This document shows, in pieces, positions 25,376 through 34,981 of a stretch of 64,000 nt of DNA. Under the pieces are notes generated by a model. It worked only from the letters and a program-made list of their open reading frames with translations. It did no database searches and was not told where the DNA came from. A program made the position numbers and the translations under genes. Each line of letters opens with the position of its first letter. Within the stretch, counting starts at the first letter, position 1. This DNA comes from Roseofilum reptotaenium CS-1145 (GTDB taxonomy: Bacteria; Cyanobacteriota; Cyanobacteriia; Cyanobacteriales; Desertifilaceae): positions 1-64,000 of the forward strand of contig NZ_JAQMUE010000034.1 in the NCBI RefSeq assembly GCF_028330985.1, read 5' to 3'.

Positions 25376-26251
25376 ATGGAGTTATCAAAACTAATTTTAA
25401 GAGGACTTAAAGCCGATCATTTCCGTCATCCCCTGGATCGAGAAGCGACACAAGCGCTCAAGCAACTGCCCGGACTGGATATGGTGATCCGTAATTTACT
25501 CGCTCCACTGGGGGAAAAATATTTCTATTTGGATAATATTGCCTCAAGTATTTTGGTGAGCGATCGCCAACTGCCCCATTTACACCAGCTACTCCTAGAA
25601 GCCAGCCGGATCTTAGACCTCGAACCGCCCCAACTCTACATCAAACAACATCCGGTTCCCAATGCCTATACCTTCGCCATGCGAGGACGGCAACCGTTCA
25701 TGGTCGTTCATACCTCCCTCATTGAACTACTCACCCCTGAAGAAATTCAAGCCGTTATTGCCCATGAGTTAGGCCATCTCAAATGCGACCATGGGGTATA
25801 CCTGACGTTAGCGAATTTGATGGTACTCGGAGCTAGTTTAGTCCCCGCCTGGGGAAGCCTCATGGCTCAACAACTGCAAACCCAGTTAATGGAATGGGTA
25901 AGATGTGCAGAATTTTCCTGCGATCGCTCCGCCCTCTTAGTGAGCCAAAATCCCAGAACCGTCATGTCCGTCTTAATGAAACTCGCGGGTGGATCGCCCT
26001 CTCTTGCTCCCCAACTGAACTTAGATGCCTTTATTGATCAAGCCCGTGCCTACGATCAAATTGATGATAGCGAACTGGGTCAACTGCTCAAACAAGCACA
26101 AAATGCTGAACTCACTCACCCAGTTCCCGTACTCCGCGCTAGGGAAGTGGATCGATGGGCAAGTACCCAAGATTATGAAAACCTGTTGCAAACTCTAAAA
26201 ATAGGCTATAATTCTGAAAGTGTTCGCAAGGGCGGATGGCGAAATTGGTAG
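25376..26251 (+). CDS. M48-family zinc metalloprotease (HtpX-like)
   Basis: 291 residues from ATG 25376. The zinc motif HELGH (about 129-133) lies in IAHELGHLKCDHG; the downstream Glu is in AEFSCDRSAL. A hydrophobic stretch between them may associate with the membrane. The family cuts misfolded or membrane proteins. The last seven residues and the stop fall inside the tRNA-Leu gene, which begins at 26230 on the same strand. Confidence 0.9.
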   Translation: MELSKLILRGLKADHFRHPLDREATQALKQLPGLDMVIRNLLAPLGEKYFYLDNIASSILVSDRQLPHLHQLLLEASRILDLEPPQLYIKQHPVPNAYTFAMRGRQPFMVVHTSLIELLTPEEIQAVIAHELGHLKCDHGVYLTLANLMVLGASLVPAWGSLMAQQLQTQLMEWVRCAEFSCDRSALLVSQNPRTVMSVLMKLAGGSPSLAPQLNLDAFIDQARAYDQIDDSELGQLLKQAQNAELTHPVPVLRAREVDRWASTQDYENLLQTLKIGYNSESVRKGGWRNW

Positions 26252-26311
26252 ACGCACCACACTCAAAATGTGGCACCTTCGGGTATGAGAGTTCGAGTCT
26301 CTCTCCGCCCA
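26230..26311 (+). tRNA. tRNA-Leu (CAA)
   Basis: The acceptor GGGCGGA pairs with TCCGCCC. The anticodon arm CCACA-CTCAAAA-TGTGG gives anticodon CAA. There is a long class II variable arm (CACCTTCGGGTA) and a T-arm GAGAG-TTCGAGT-CTCTC. Discriminator A at 26311; CCA is not encoded. Its first 22 bases overlap the end of the M48 protease gene. Confidence 0.93.
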
Positions 26312-26732
26312 TACCCAAAAAATTCAATAAATTTGAGATTTCTAGGCCCTCCTTGCCATAATTATTACAAAAAGATGGAAGAATGGGTAAAAACCCTTAC
26401 CCTAATCTGTCGCTAATGCACCATCTGAGCTGTATCACAGCACTACGAATCAAGACAGTTTTAATTTTGGTTAAGGTTATTGGAAGGGCAAAATATAGTC
26501 TTGCCTATTGTTCCCTGCTTTGCACAAACCTGGGAGCCTGCTGGCATTACACCCAATTGACCCGGAAATAGGTTAACCTGATAAGTAAAGAAAAATTGGA
26601 ATCCTCTGATTTGATGTAGGATTTGATCGTATTAATGAGATAACTCAAAAGTTTCTAATATAGCAAAGCTTAAACAAAATTGCTGCGCTATATGGCTTGG
26701 GGTGCAGAACCATCGAAAAAGGGGCAATTACC
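26312..26732. other. Intergenic region with hairpin upstream of unknown gene
   Basis: No supported ORF. An imperfect hairpin, ATATAGCAAAGC (26658-26669) with GCTGCGCTATAT (26682-26693), lies 40 bases before the next ATG and could affect its expression. Confidence 0.5.
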
Positions 26733-28094
26733 ATGGGATCTAGCTTAATGGATCAAAACTATCCACCCTCTGGTTTCAAAACAACAGAGCTAAGAAAAAA
26801 TACTAGTCAATATCAAGAGACCATTTATCGTTATTTCTTAGCTATTGTTAAAACAGATAGTCCAGATCAAGTTCTGCAACAATTCAGAAGATTATTTATC
26901 GATCATACTGAAATTAACGATCCAGCGGTAAATCAGGCGTTGTTTTCTCTTGTATTTGCCAATAAAGAAGAAAATTTTTCCCATACTTTAAAACGCTGTT
27001 GTTATATTCTGATTAACAACTGGGAAGCGAGCAGACATCATGATGCCGTGCGGGATTTAGTGGGCAGTTTTGAATCTCAAAAAATCGGTCGTAATAGCCA
27101 TTCTATTCCCATTAAGAGACTTAAAGCATGGACGCTAAACTTTATCAACAGTCCTGATTATGAAGGAATTAAACTTTTTTGCGCTAAATTTGACTTAGAA
27201 GAACAGACTTGGAGCGATCGCTACACGTCCTATCTGTTAGTTCCCCAATACACTAATCTCCAAAACTCTGCCGAACAACGCCAAGCTGCTAAAGTACGAT
27301 CTCAAGAACTTAAAGAAAAGTTCAAGTTTGATTTAGCCATGTACACAACCCGGTCTCAGCTTACCCATAAGCGGACTGATGAAGCGCCTAAAAACCCGAC
27401 TCGTTTAGGCGATGAAGTTTTACATCTGATTAAAACCATCCTCCTCAGACGCGGGCCATACAACTATCTTAATTTAGCCAATATCTTTCTACAACAAACT
27501 CAGGATATTAGTTATCATGAATTTAAGCAAGCTCTTCAGCGTTACCTCGTTTTTTCAGTCAATGATACTGCTTTTATCCATTTGATTGAAAACCAATTAT
27601 CCGTTAAGTTAGAAAATGTGTATACTGACTATGATGGTCTTCCCGTAACTAGAGCGCTACAGTTGAGAACGTGTAACCGAGTTGTAGAATATCTGACGAC
27701 TGAAGATCGCACTACTCCTTCGACTTTATTTGTGCTGTGGGTAGCTCAGAATAATCCTCTGACGTTGGTGACAATGATGCTGAAACTCATCTTAATCAGT
27801 AAGCCAACTAGGGTTCACCTCGAAGCTCGGATTGCCGATTTAATTAGCTATTACAAAAATTATCCAGAACAGGAATGTAAGTGGTTGATTAATTTCATGG
27901 AGGTGTTGAATATTGCCTTTGCGATTTATGCGGATAATGTCCAATACAACTTAGTTCGGATTGACCAAAAAAGCTTGGGTAGTCAGACTGAATCAAATTT
28001 AGATAAATATCAAATTTTTTCCCAACTGAATATGGATAAGCCAGTGGATTTTGTTCATGAAAATCATGAAGATTTCCTGGAAGAAGAGGAGTGA
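26733..28094 (+). CDS. Large conserved hypothetical protein, all-helical
   Basis: About 453 residues from ATG 26733. No signal peptide or membrane helices. Predicted helices throughout (YRYFLAIVKTDSPDQVLQQF, HTLKRCCYILINNW, WLINFMEVLNIAFAIYADNV), ending in a very acidic tail (HEDFLEEEE). It looks like a protein widely conserved among cyanobacteria without assigned function. The helical pairs suggest a scaffold. It is convergent with larC, separated by a repeat-rich gap. Confidence 0.75.
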   Translation: MGSSLMDQNYPPSGFKTTELRKNTSQYQETIYRYFLAIVKTDSPDQVLQQFRRLFIDHTEINDPAVNQALFSLVFANKEENFSHTLKRCCYILINNWEASRHHDAVRDLVGSFESQKIGRNSHSIPIKRLKAWTLNFINSPDYEGIKLFCAKFDLEEQTWSDRYTSYLLVPQYTNLQNSAEQRQAAKVRSQELKEKFKFDLAMYTTRSQLTHKRTDEAPKNPTRLGDEVLHLIKTILLRRGPYNYLNLANIFLQQTQDISYHEFKQALQRYLVFSVNDTAFIHLIENQLSVKLENVYTDYDGLPVTRALQLRTCNRVVEYLTTEDRTTPSTLFVLWVAQNNPLTLVTMMLKLILISKPTRVHLEARIADLISYYKNYPEQECKWLINFMEVLNIAFAIYADNVQYNLVRIDQKSLGSQTESNLDKYQIFSQLNMDKPVDFVHENHEDFLEEEE

Positions 28095-28100
28095 TATAGA

Positions 28101-28137
28101 GCTTTGCGCTGGGGAATAGGGAATAGGGTTGTGGTAT
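28101..28137. repeat. 37-bp dispersed repeat (copy 1)
   Basis: The stretch from AGCTTTGCGCTGGGGAATAG to GGTTGTGGTA is repeated almost base for base at 51370-51406. In both places it lies directly after or between genes. Confidence 0.8.
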
Positions 28138-28139
28138 AG

Positions 28140-28231
28140 CAGAGAAGGAGTTGGTTAGGACAGTTGGGTTATGGTTTGAGGCAATAGGAACTCTAGCAAT
28201 AGAAAATGTCCTAACTCTCCCTTTCTCTGCT
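28140..28231. repeat. Long imperfect hairpin between convergent genes
   Basis: GCAGAGAAGGAGTTGGTTAGG-ACA (28140-28163) pairs with TGTCCTAACTCTCCC-TTTCTCTGC (28208-28231), with a few mismatches and one shifted base. The 44-base centre has no obvious ORF. It may terminate both flanking genes. Confidence 0.6.
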
Positions 28232-28246
28232 AGATAGTGAATTCAA

Positions 28247-29506
28247 TTAACCATGAGTCACTGATTTTCCGGAGTGGATATTAATGGTTGAAAGATCGAA
28301 CTGTTGTAAGGCTAATTCTAGGGCAGTTTGATGAATCTGTCGCCAGGGAAGATTATGTTGGCGGGCAAGCTGGGCGCAATCTTCATATTCGGGTTGTAGA
28401 TTGGAGAGTTGGTCACCTCTCCAGGCTAATTTAATCTGAACTGAACCATAGGGTGTTTCTAGAGTGCGGAGTTCTCGACGCAAAATGGAACGCTCTTGGA
28501 GGGTACGGCGAATGCCTAATGTGGTGGTTTCCTGGAATACGATTGTTTCACAGGTAGTAATTTGAGCGGGTGGACAAATGACGGTTAATAGTACGCCTAG
28601 GCGGGATTTTTTCATCATGATCGGTTGGGTAAAGACATCTAATGCTCCCGCAGCAAAGAGTCGATCGCAGCAATAGCCGATCGCCTGGGGACTAAGATCG
28701 TCAATTTGAGTCTCCAACACCGCTATCTGCTCTAAACCCTCCTGCTCTCCTGGAGAACCCACCCACAAACGGACTAAATTGGGTAGCGGTAACTGGGCCG
28801 ATCCTGCTCCTAATCCTACCTTTTCTAACTGCATGGAGGGAACAGAACCGAAGCTGGTGGCTAATGTAGTGGAGATCGCCGCTCCTGTCGGGGTAACCAA
28901 CTCCCGCTTAATACCATTACTGTAAACGGGAACCTGGGCCATTTCCCACAACTTCAACACCGCTGGAGCGGGAACCGGTAAAATGCCATGAGCTGCCTTC
29001 ACCGTACCCCCTCCCGTCGGTAGTGCCGAACAAAATAGGCGATCGATCCCCAGCCACTCCAATCCCAAACAAGTCCCCACAATATCCACTAAAGCATCCG
29101 TTGCCCCCACCTCATGAAAATGAACTCGCTCCGGTTCAATTCCATGAACTGCCGCTTCAGCTAAAGCCAAACGTTGAAAAATCGCTAAACTGCGCTCTTC
29201 CACTCGTGGCGCAAGTTTAGCCTCCTCAATCATTTTTACAATTTCCGGTAAATGGCGGCTGCCGTGGGGATGATCGTGATGATGATGATGATGATCGTGG
29301 GAATGCATCAGATCCACATGCACCTTCGTCCCCACTTGACCCTGATGAGTAACTTTTTCAGAGTGTAACTGATACTCATCCTCAATCTGTAAGGATTTTA
29401 ATTCCTCTTGCAGGTATTCTAGAGGAACTCCCGCATCCACCAGAGCACCCAAACACATATCACCGGCTAAACCGGTGGGACAATCCAGATACCCTATTTT
29501 ATTCAT
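28247..29506 (-). CDS. larC: LarC nickel-pincer cofactor cyclometallase
   Basis: 419 residues. The start MNKIGYLDCPTGLAGDMCLGAL is diagnostic of LarC (DUF111), which inserts nickel into the pyridinium-dithiocarboxylate cofactor of lactate racemase-type enzymes. A His-rich run (about 65-80, HSHDHHHHHHDH) fits metal binding. Downstream motifs are VHFHEVGATDALVDIVG and GGGTVKAAHG. In some bacteria LarC needs a ribosomal frameshift; here it is one uninterrupted frame. No larA, larB or larE is in this window. Confidence 0.93.
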   Translation of the reverse strand: MNKIGYLDCPTGLAGDMCLGALVDAGVPLEYLQEELKSLQIEDEYQLHSEKVTHQGQVGTKVHVDLMHSHDHHHHHHDHPHGSRHLPEIVKMIEEAKLAPRVEERSLAIFQRLALAEAAVHGIEPERVHFHEVGATDALVDIVGTCLGLEWLGIDRLFCSALPTGGGTVKAAHGILPVPAPAVLKLWEMAQVPVYSNGIKRELVTPTGAAISTTLATSFGSVPSMQLEKVGLGAGSAQLPLPNLVRLWVGSPGEQEGLEQIAVLETQIDDLSPQAIGYCCDRLFAAGALDVFTQPIMMKKSRLGVLLTVICPPAQITTCETIVFQETTTLGIRRTLQERSILRRELRTLETPYGSVQIKLAWRGDQLSNLQPEYEDCAQLARQHNLPWRQIHQTALELALQQFDLSTINIHSGKSVTHG

Positions 29507-29523
29507 TCATCTACCCCCAAGTT

Positions 29524-30189
29524 ATGGCAATCTTGTATACCCTGCATCCAGAAACACCGCAACAGCGAACCCTCCAAGAGATCAAAAGCGCTCTTCAGGA
29601 TGGAGCGGTGATGTTATATCCAACCGATACGGTATATGCGATCGGTTGCGATCTCAATGTTAAATCAGGCATTGAGCGCGTCAGACGGATTAAGCAACTC
29701 TCTAATGATAAACCGTTAACCTTCCTCTGTTCTTCCCTCTCCAATGTGGCCAGCTATGCCACAGTTAGTGATGTGGCCTATCGAACTATGAAACGTTTAA
29801 TTCCTGGCCCCTATACCTTCTTGCTGCCTGCAACCAAGGCGGTTCCCCGTCTCGTGATGTCTCCCAAACGCCGGACAACAGGAATTAGAGTCCCCAATAA
29901 TCCCATTTGCTTAGATCTCTTAAAAGCCCTAGATAATCCTCTGATTTCCACCTCCGCGCACTTAGTGGGGGATGAGGAAATGTCCGCTACTCCCAGCGCT
30001 CCCGAATATACCTCTACACAAGAACTCTTTGACCGTCTCGATAAGCTGGTGGATATCATTATTGATGATGGTTTACCGGTTCAATCCCAAGTTTCCACCG
30101 TTTTGGATTTAACCGCCATGGAACCAAAAATTGTGCGTGAAGGTCTGGGATGGGAAGCAGCATCGGATTGGGTGTCCGAAGCAAGTTAA
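29524..30189 (+). CDS. Sua5/YciO/YrdC-family protein (threonylcarbamoyl-AMP synthase-like)
   Basis: 221 residues. The YrdC fold is clear: VMLYPTDTVYAIGCD, KQLSNDKPLTFLCSS, GPYTFLLPATKAVP and GIRVPNNPICLDLL. Members make threonylcarbamoyl-AMP for the t6A modification of tRNA; YciO-type proteins share the fold with less certain activity. Length and C-terminal region fit the YciO type. It is divergent from larC by 17 bases, so promoters must overlap the genes. Confidence 0.85.
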   Translation: MAILYTLHPETPQQRTLQEIKSALQDGAVMLYPTDTVYAIGCDLNVKSGIERVRRIKQLSNDKPLTFLCSSLSNVASYATVSDVAYRTMKRLIPGPYTFLLPATKAVPRLVMSPKRRTTGIRVPNNPICLDLLKALDNPLISTSAHLVGDEEMSATPSAPEYTSTQELFDRLDKLVDIIIDDGLPVQSQVSTVLDLTAMEPKIVREGLGWEAASDWVSEAS

Positions 30190-30759
30190 ATAGACTTCTT
30201 GCAGAAGGTGAGGGAATAGGGAATAGGTATTAGATACAGGATTCCTGCATTACTATTCATATTCTGCCCATTTATGCAAGGGATCTAATCTGGAGGATCA
30301 TCACCCCTAGGGTTTGATGATCTTCTTAGGGGTTAAGGAATCAGGGAACCTCAGAGGCATCTACCCCACACAGTCTAGGGAAAGGCAATAGATTTTAGGT
30401 TCCAGAATTATACGTCTGTCCTAAGTGCCAAGGCGGTTGCTATATTTTTTAGCCAGTCCTGCAATTGTCCTACTGAGGAGTTCTCTGGGGGTTGGCGACT
30501 CTCCCCCCAAATCAGGGAATTCAAAATAGCTTAAAGTCTAACGTTGACAATGGTTTGGACGATCGCACCTGAAGGTGTGATCGCCAAGTCTTTTCCTGCG
30601 CTCCTGTGATGGGGTAGATCTGCACAGATCAAAGAGTGCCACAGTAGCACCCCTTCATTTTCTGAGGGACACCTACAGTCAGAGTATAGACAGCGCGAGG
30701 AATTCCAACCGAAGCGGTGTCATCACCGGAGTGCATTCAACCCAAAGGAGATTGAAATT
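30190..30759 (+). promoter_or_regulatory. 570-bp structured leader region upstream of hetZ-like gene
   Basis: No ORF. It contains the AGGGAATAGGGAATAGG repeat (about 30211). Then GATCATCA (30296 on) can pair with TGATGATC about 11 bases later, while ACCCCTA can pair with a downstream TAGGGGT; these two stems compete. A GATCGCACC-TGAA-GGTGTGATC hairpin at 30561-30582 is followed by a T-run. AAAGGAG precedes the ATG. Confidence 0.5.
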
Positions 30760-32016
30760 ATGAATACCAAGTCCAGCCAGTCTGCTACCCTCTCTAACGC
30801 CCATCAAATTAACCAACAACCTTCTTTAACGGTTCTTAATTCTTGTGCAACCGTTAAGGAGGAAATTCCGGAGTCTTCTGAGACGGTAATGGATGTAGAC
30901 GCTTTACTAGAGTTAATTAGCCGCGAGATTCGCAGTGCGATGCAGATTAATTGCCGCTCGATTCAGAGTGTAGCTAAACGGATGGCACGGGAAGTAGAGC
31001 GCATTTGCCAAAAGAGCGATCGCATTCAAAAATCGGGAATTATTGAATCTTGGCAACGGACGTTAGCCAATAACCGGATTGAAAAATGCTTGCAATACTA
31101 TAAGCTTGGCTCCCATCAAGGTCGCACCGAACTCCATAGTAATTTGAGTGTGATGGTATATCGCCATGTGGCGAAAAGTAGCGCTCGGTTGGGATTTAAG
31201 GCTCGCTATAGTTTAATTGAAGACTTCATGCAAAGCTTTTATGTGGAAACTCTCAAAGCTTTCCGTCGGGAAAATGAACTGACTCAAGACTATAGCCCTC
31301 GCACTCGCCTAGAATTAGCTGAATATATGGCGTTTACGGAACAATATGCCAAACGACGGATTAATTTACCGGGGGGCATTTCCCAACGCTTGATTGTCCT
31401 CAGAGCGCAAGGGTTTTCTCGCCGTCAACCGCAAGAGATGTCGGTTGATATGGAAATGGCAGTGGAGTCGGGTAAGACGGAAGAAGCGCAAATGTATAGT
31501 AGAGATCCTGCACTCCATCAAATTCGGGAGAAAATGGTTGCTGGTGCGGTTGATCCCTCAGAGTCAGTATTGCGCGATCGTGTGATTCGGGAATTAACCC
31601 AATATCTCGAAGCTCAGGAACAATTTGATTGTATTGATTACCTGAAGCTCAAGCTGCAAGACTTCTCAGCTACGGAAATTGATGAAACCCTGGACTTGAC
31701 TCCTCGCCAACGGGATTATCTGCAACAACGGTTTAAGTACCATGTAGAGAAATTTTCCCGCTTCCATAACTGGCATTTGGTTCACCAATGGCTCGGTGCA
31801 GATCTCGATCAAAATCTCGGCATGGCTCCTTCCCAATGGCAACAGTTCTTCAATCAATTGGCTCCTGAGCAGCAACAACTGTTCCAACTCAAGCAAGCGG
31901 GAATTGAGGATGCTCAAATTGCCACGACCATTGGTTGCACCCCGAAGCAATTACAAAAGCGCTGGAATAAATTACTGGAATTGGCTTGGAAGGCACGTAA
32001 TCAAGTCAACTCTTAA
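30760..32016 (+). CDS. hetZ: HetZ-like regulator
   Basis: 418 residues. It resembles HetZ, a transcription factor needed early in heterocyst development in Anabaena and also kept in filamentous species without heterocysts. Visible features: SRLGFKARYSLIEDFMQSFY, RTRLELAEYMAFTEQYAKRR, and a sigma-like C-terminal helix-turn-helix region (LTPRQRDYLQQRF, ATTIGCTPKQLQKRW). A strong RBS precedes the ATG. The long structured leader suggests complex regulation. I see no patU or hetP in the window, so heterocyst formation cannot be inferred. Confidence 0.75.
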   Translation: MNTKSSQSATLSNAHQINQQPSLTVLNSCATVKEEIPESSETVMDVDALLELISREIRSAMQINCRSIQSVAKRMAREVERICQKSDRIQKSGIIESWQRTLANNRIEKCLQYYKLGSHQGRTELHSNLSVMVYRHVAKSSARLGFKARYSLIEDFMQSFYVETLKAFRRENELTQDYSPRTRLELAEYMAFTEQYAKRRINLPGGISQRLIVLRAQGFSRRQPQEMSVDMEMAVESGKTEEAQMYSRDPALHQIREKMVAGAVDPSESVLRDRVIRELTQYLEAQEQFDCIDYLKLKLQDFSATEIDETLDLTPRQRDYLQQRFKYHVEKFSRFHNWHLVHQWLGADLDQNLGMAPSQWQQFFNQLAPEQQQLFQLKQAGIEDAQIATTIGCTPKQLQKRWNKLLELAWKARNQVNS

Positions 32017-32176
32017 TGAGAACAGCGCAGTGAGGATGTGATAAAGGGGATCTTCAATTCAGACTGTTCACCTCGAACACTCTCCCCTCCCCTTTTGACC
32101 TTATGCTACTATTGAAGATTAAATCTGTTGCATCCCATCAATCCATCCTTTTATTTTCTCCCCTTCAAACCCGCTC

Positions 32177-34981
32177 ATGGCAGGGAAACTTAAAAACCCT
32201 TTATTTCCAGAGTCTAAACAAGTACCGCTTGGTTGGGTTCTGATTGTACCTTTTCTAATTCAGATTTTTGCCGCAGTGGGTTTAACCGGTTGGTTTTCCC
32301 TACGCAATGGTGAAACTGCGGTTGAACAGGTGACGACTCAACTGCGAAATGAACTCACCGCTCGCATTGATGAACATCTAGCAACCTATCTGCAAACGCC
32401 TCATTTAGTTAATCAGATTAATGCACAGGCGATCGCCAGCGGTCAATTAAACATCAATGATGAAGTAGCGGTTCGCACTCACTTATGGCAACACATTCAA
32501 CTGTTTCCCCAGATTTCCCAAATTGGGTTTGCCAGCACCGATGGTTATTTCCGTGCCGTTAATCATCGTTTGACTCCTTTCTCGTTTGAATGGATTGTCA
32601 GTAGCCCCAAGCCTTCACCAAAGATTAATATTTATACTCTAGATAACCAAGGAAATCCTCAGTCGTCATCGACTCAAGACTCTGTTATGGATCTCCGTCA
32701 GGAAAACTGGTATCAAGAAGCACTAAAAAATAAAGATCTAATTTGGACTCAACAACAGATTTATCCCAGTCAAACCCCAGAACTCATCCTCAATGCAAGC
32801 CAGCCTCTATACCAGAATGATAGCCAAATTACTGGGGTTCTCAAAACCAGCCTCAGCCTAGTCCAAATCAACGATTTTTTACAAGGCTTACAGATTGGGC
32901 GATCGGGGCAAACGTTTATTATGAATAGTCAGGGGGATTTAATTGCCAGTTCTCTGCCCGAACTCTCCTCCAAGAATCCACTCCAAACCTCCGTTCCAAT
33001 CACCGCAGAAAATAGTCCCCATGCCCTGATTCGATTAACGACGAAACAGATACAAACTGAATGGGGGAATATTGAGCAAATCCAGGAATCCTATCAACTC
33101 AGTTTTTTATTTAAGCATCAACGACAATTTGTCCAAGTCACTCCCATCGAAAATAATCAAGGTCTCGATTGGTTAATTGTCGTTATCATCCCTGATTCAG
33201 ACTTTAGGGGAGTTATTTACGAAAATATTCGCAATACCATTTTACTGTGTTTTTTCGCTTTGATGGTGGCAGCCAGTCTAGGATTAGTAACAGCCCGCTG
33301 GATTTCTAAACCCATTTTGAACTTAATTCACGCCTTAGAATCAATTTCAGCAGGCAACCTAGATCAAACTTTAAATATCTATCAATCTCGATTACCTAAA
33401 ATTCATGAACTAGAAATTTTATCTCGGTCTTTTAACCAAATGGCGGCTCGATTTCGTCAGTCTTACGAGGAATTAGAAATCCGGGTTCAATTGCGAACAT
33501 TTGAGTTAAAAGAAGCCAAAGAAGCAGCCGATGCAGCTAATTCTGCAAAAAGCGAGTTTCTCGCCAACATGAGCCATGAATTACGCACTCCTCTCAATGG
33601 TATCCTAGGATATACTCAAATCTTAAAACGCTCTCCCAATATCCCCGAAAAAGAAGAAGATGGAATTGACATTATCCATCAATGTGCCACTCACTTACTC
33701 ACCCTAATCAATGATATTCTAGATCTATCTAAAATTGAAGCTAGAAAACTAGAAATTGATCCCTCTGATATCAATTTTAATACCTTTTTAGACGGAGTTG
33801 CCGAGATTTGTCGGATTCGTGCCGATCAAAAAGGAATCGCCTTTCATTATTCCCCCGATCCAGCCTTACCTCATGGCATCCATGCTGATGAAAAACGAAT
33901 TCGTCAAGTTCTCATTAATTTACTCGGCAACGCAATTAAATTCACGGATACCGGGCAAGTTTCGTTTGAGATCAAAACCTTAGAAAAAAATCATACAAAA
34001 GAACAAAAAATCCATAAAATTCGCTTTCAAATTCAAGATAGTGGTATTGGCATCTCCTCTGAAAAACTGGAAGCCATTTTCTTGCCGTTTGAACAGGTTG
34101 GAGATGTATCTAAAAAAGCTTCAGGGACTGGGTTGGGATTAGCCATTAGTCAAAAAATAGTGGCAATGATGGGCAGTGAAATTCAGGTGGAAAGTGAACT
34201 CGGTCAAGGAAGTTTATTCTTTTTCGATTTAGAGTTGCCTGAAGTGTTACAATTTTCAGAGGAGTTTACTGCTCTGGAGTCTAAAGAAATTATTGGATTT
34301 GAAGGACTGGAAAGTGTCAACATTATGGTCGTTGATGCTCATTGGGAGACTCCCTCCATTATTACTAATCTTTTAGCACCTATGGGATTTACTGTCACGC
34401 AAGCGAATCAGGGTCAAGAGGCTCTAGCATTACTGCCTGTATTTGTACCCGATTTAATCATTACTGATTTAGACATGCCGGTTATGGATGGCATTGAATT
34501 AATCAAAGAAGTGCGATCGCGTGAAAATTGGCAAGATTTACCCATTATTGTCTCTTCTGGGCGTGTCTTTGCAGAGGATCGCAACCGCTCTCTAGAAGTC
34601 GGTGCGAATGCATTTTTACCTAAACCCTTAGACACTCATCGCCTTCTAGAACAGATTCAAAGCTGCTTAAATATTGAGTGGATTACTCAACCAGAATCCA
34701 TCGAAACAACAGATGAACATCTGGCGGTTCCAATTGTCTCTCAATCCTCTCAGACTCTTTCGATCCCCGATCGAGAAAATCTAGCCGAATTATATCGCTT
34801 GGCAATGGAAGGAAATCTCAAGAAAATGCAAAAGAAAGTGAGTTTAATTGCTGAAGCTAATCCGGATCTGAGTCCTTTCTGTGAGCAAGTCAATCGATTG
34901 GCAAAAGAGTTTAAGGAAAAAGAACTCCTCGAACTCATTGAAACTCATTATCAGAGCCTCAGAGGAGACAGTCATGAGTAA
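32177..34981 (+). CDS. Hybrid sensor histidine kinase (Cache-HAMP-HisKA-HATPase-REC)
   Basis: 934 residues. Two membrane helices (about 18-38 and 355-375) enclose a large extracytoplasmic Cache-like sensor. Then HAMP, a HisKA domain with phospho-His in NMSHELRTPLNG (about 466), and a HATPase (GTGLGLAISQKI) follow. A receiver carries Asp in ITDLDMPVMDG (about 763). The receiver's N-terminal acid pocket reads VVDAHWE instead of the usual DD, so its phosphorylation may be altered. A short helical C-terminal tail (about 865-930) lacks an obvious Hpt His motif. It overlaps the next kinase gene by 8 bases. Confidence 0.92.
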   Translation: MAGKLKNPLFPESKQVPLGWVLIVPFLIQIFAAVGLTGWFSLRNGETAVEQVTTQLRNELTARIDEHLATYLQTPHLVNQINAQAIASGQLNINDEVAVRTHLWQHIQLFPQISQIGFASTDGYFRAVNHRLTPFSFEWIVSSPKPSPKINIYTLDNQGNPQSSSTQDSVMDLRQENWYQEALKNKDLIWTQQQIYPSQTPELILNASQPLYQNDSQITGVLKTSLSLVQINDFLQGLQIGRSGQTFIMNSQGDLIASSLPELSSKNPLQTSVPITAENSPHALIRLTTKQIQTEWGNIEQIQESYQLSFLFKHQRQFVQVTPIENNQGLDWLIVVIIPDSDFRGVIYENIRNTILLCFFALMVAASLGLVTARWISKPILNLIHALESISAGNLDQTLNIYQSRLPKIHELEILSRSFNQMAARFRQSYEELEIRVQLRTFELKEAKEAADAANSAKSEFLANMSHELRTPLNGILGYTQILKRSPNIPEKEEDGIDIIHQCATHLLTLINDILDLSKIEARKLEIDPSDINFNTFLDGVAEICRIRADQKGIAFHYSPDPALPHGIHADEKRIRQVLINLLGNAIKFTDTGQVSFEIKTLEKNHTKEQKIHKIRFQIQDSGIGISSEKLEAIFLPFEQVGDVSKKASGTGLGLAISQKIVAMMGSEIQVESELGQGSLFFFDLELPEVLQFSEEFTALESKEIIGFEGLESVNIMVVDAHWETPSIITNLLAPMGFTVTQANQGQEALALLPVFVPDLIITDLDMPVMDGIELIKEVRSRENWQDLPIIVSSGRVFAEDRNRSLEVGANAFLPKPLDTHRLLEQIQSCLNIEWITQPESIETTDEHLAVPIVSQSSQTLSIPDRENLAELYRLAMEGNLKKMQKKVSLIAEANPDLSPFCEQVNRLAKEFKEKELLELIETHYQSLRGDSHE

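Noticed and set aside
26383-26571. 62-codon frame after tRNA-Leu
   Set aside because: No RBS, irregular composition, no likeness to a known family.
29272-29298. Simple repeat GATGATGATG in larC
   Set aside because: It codes for the His-rich loop typical of LarC, so it is explained by the protein.
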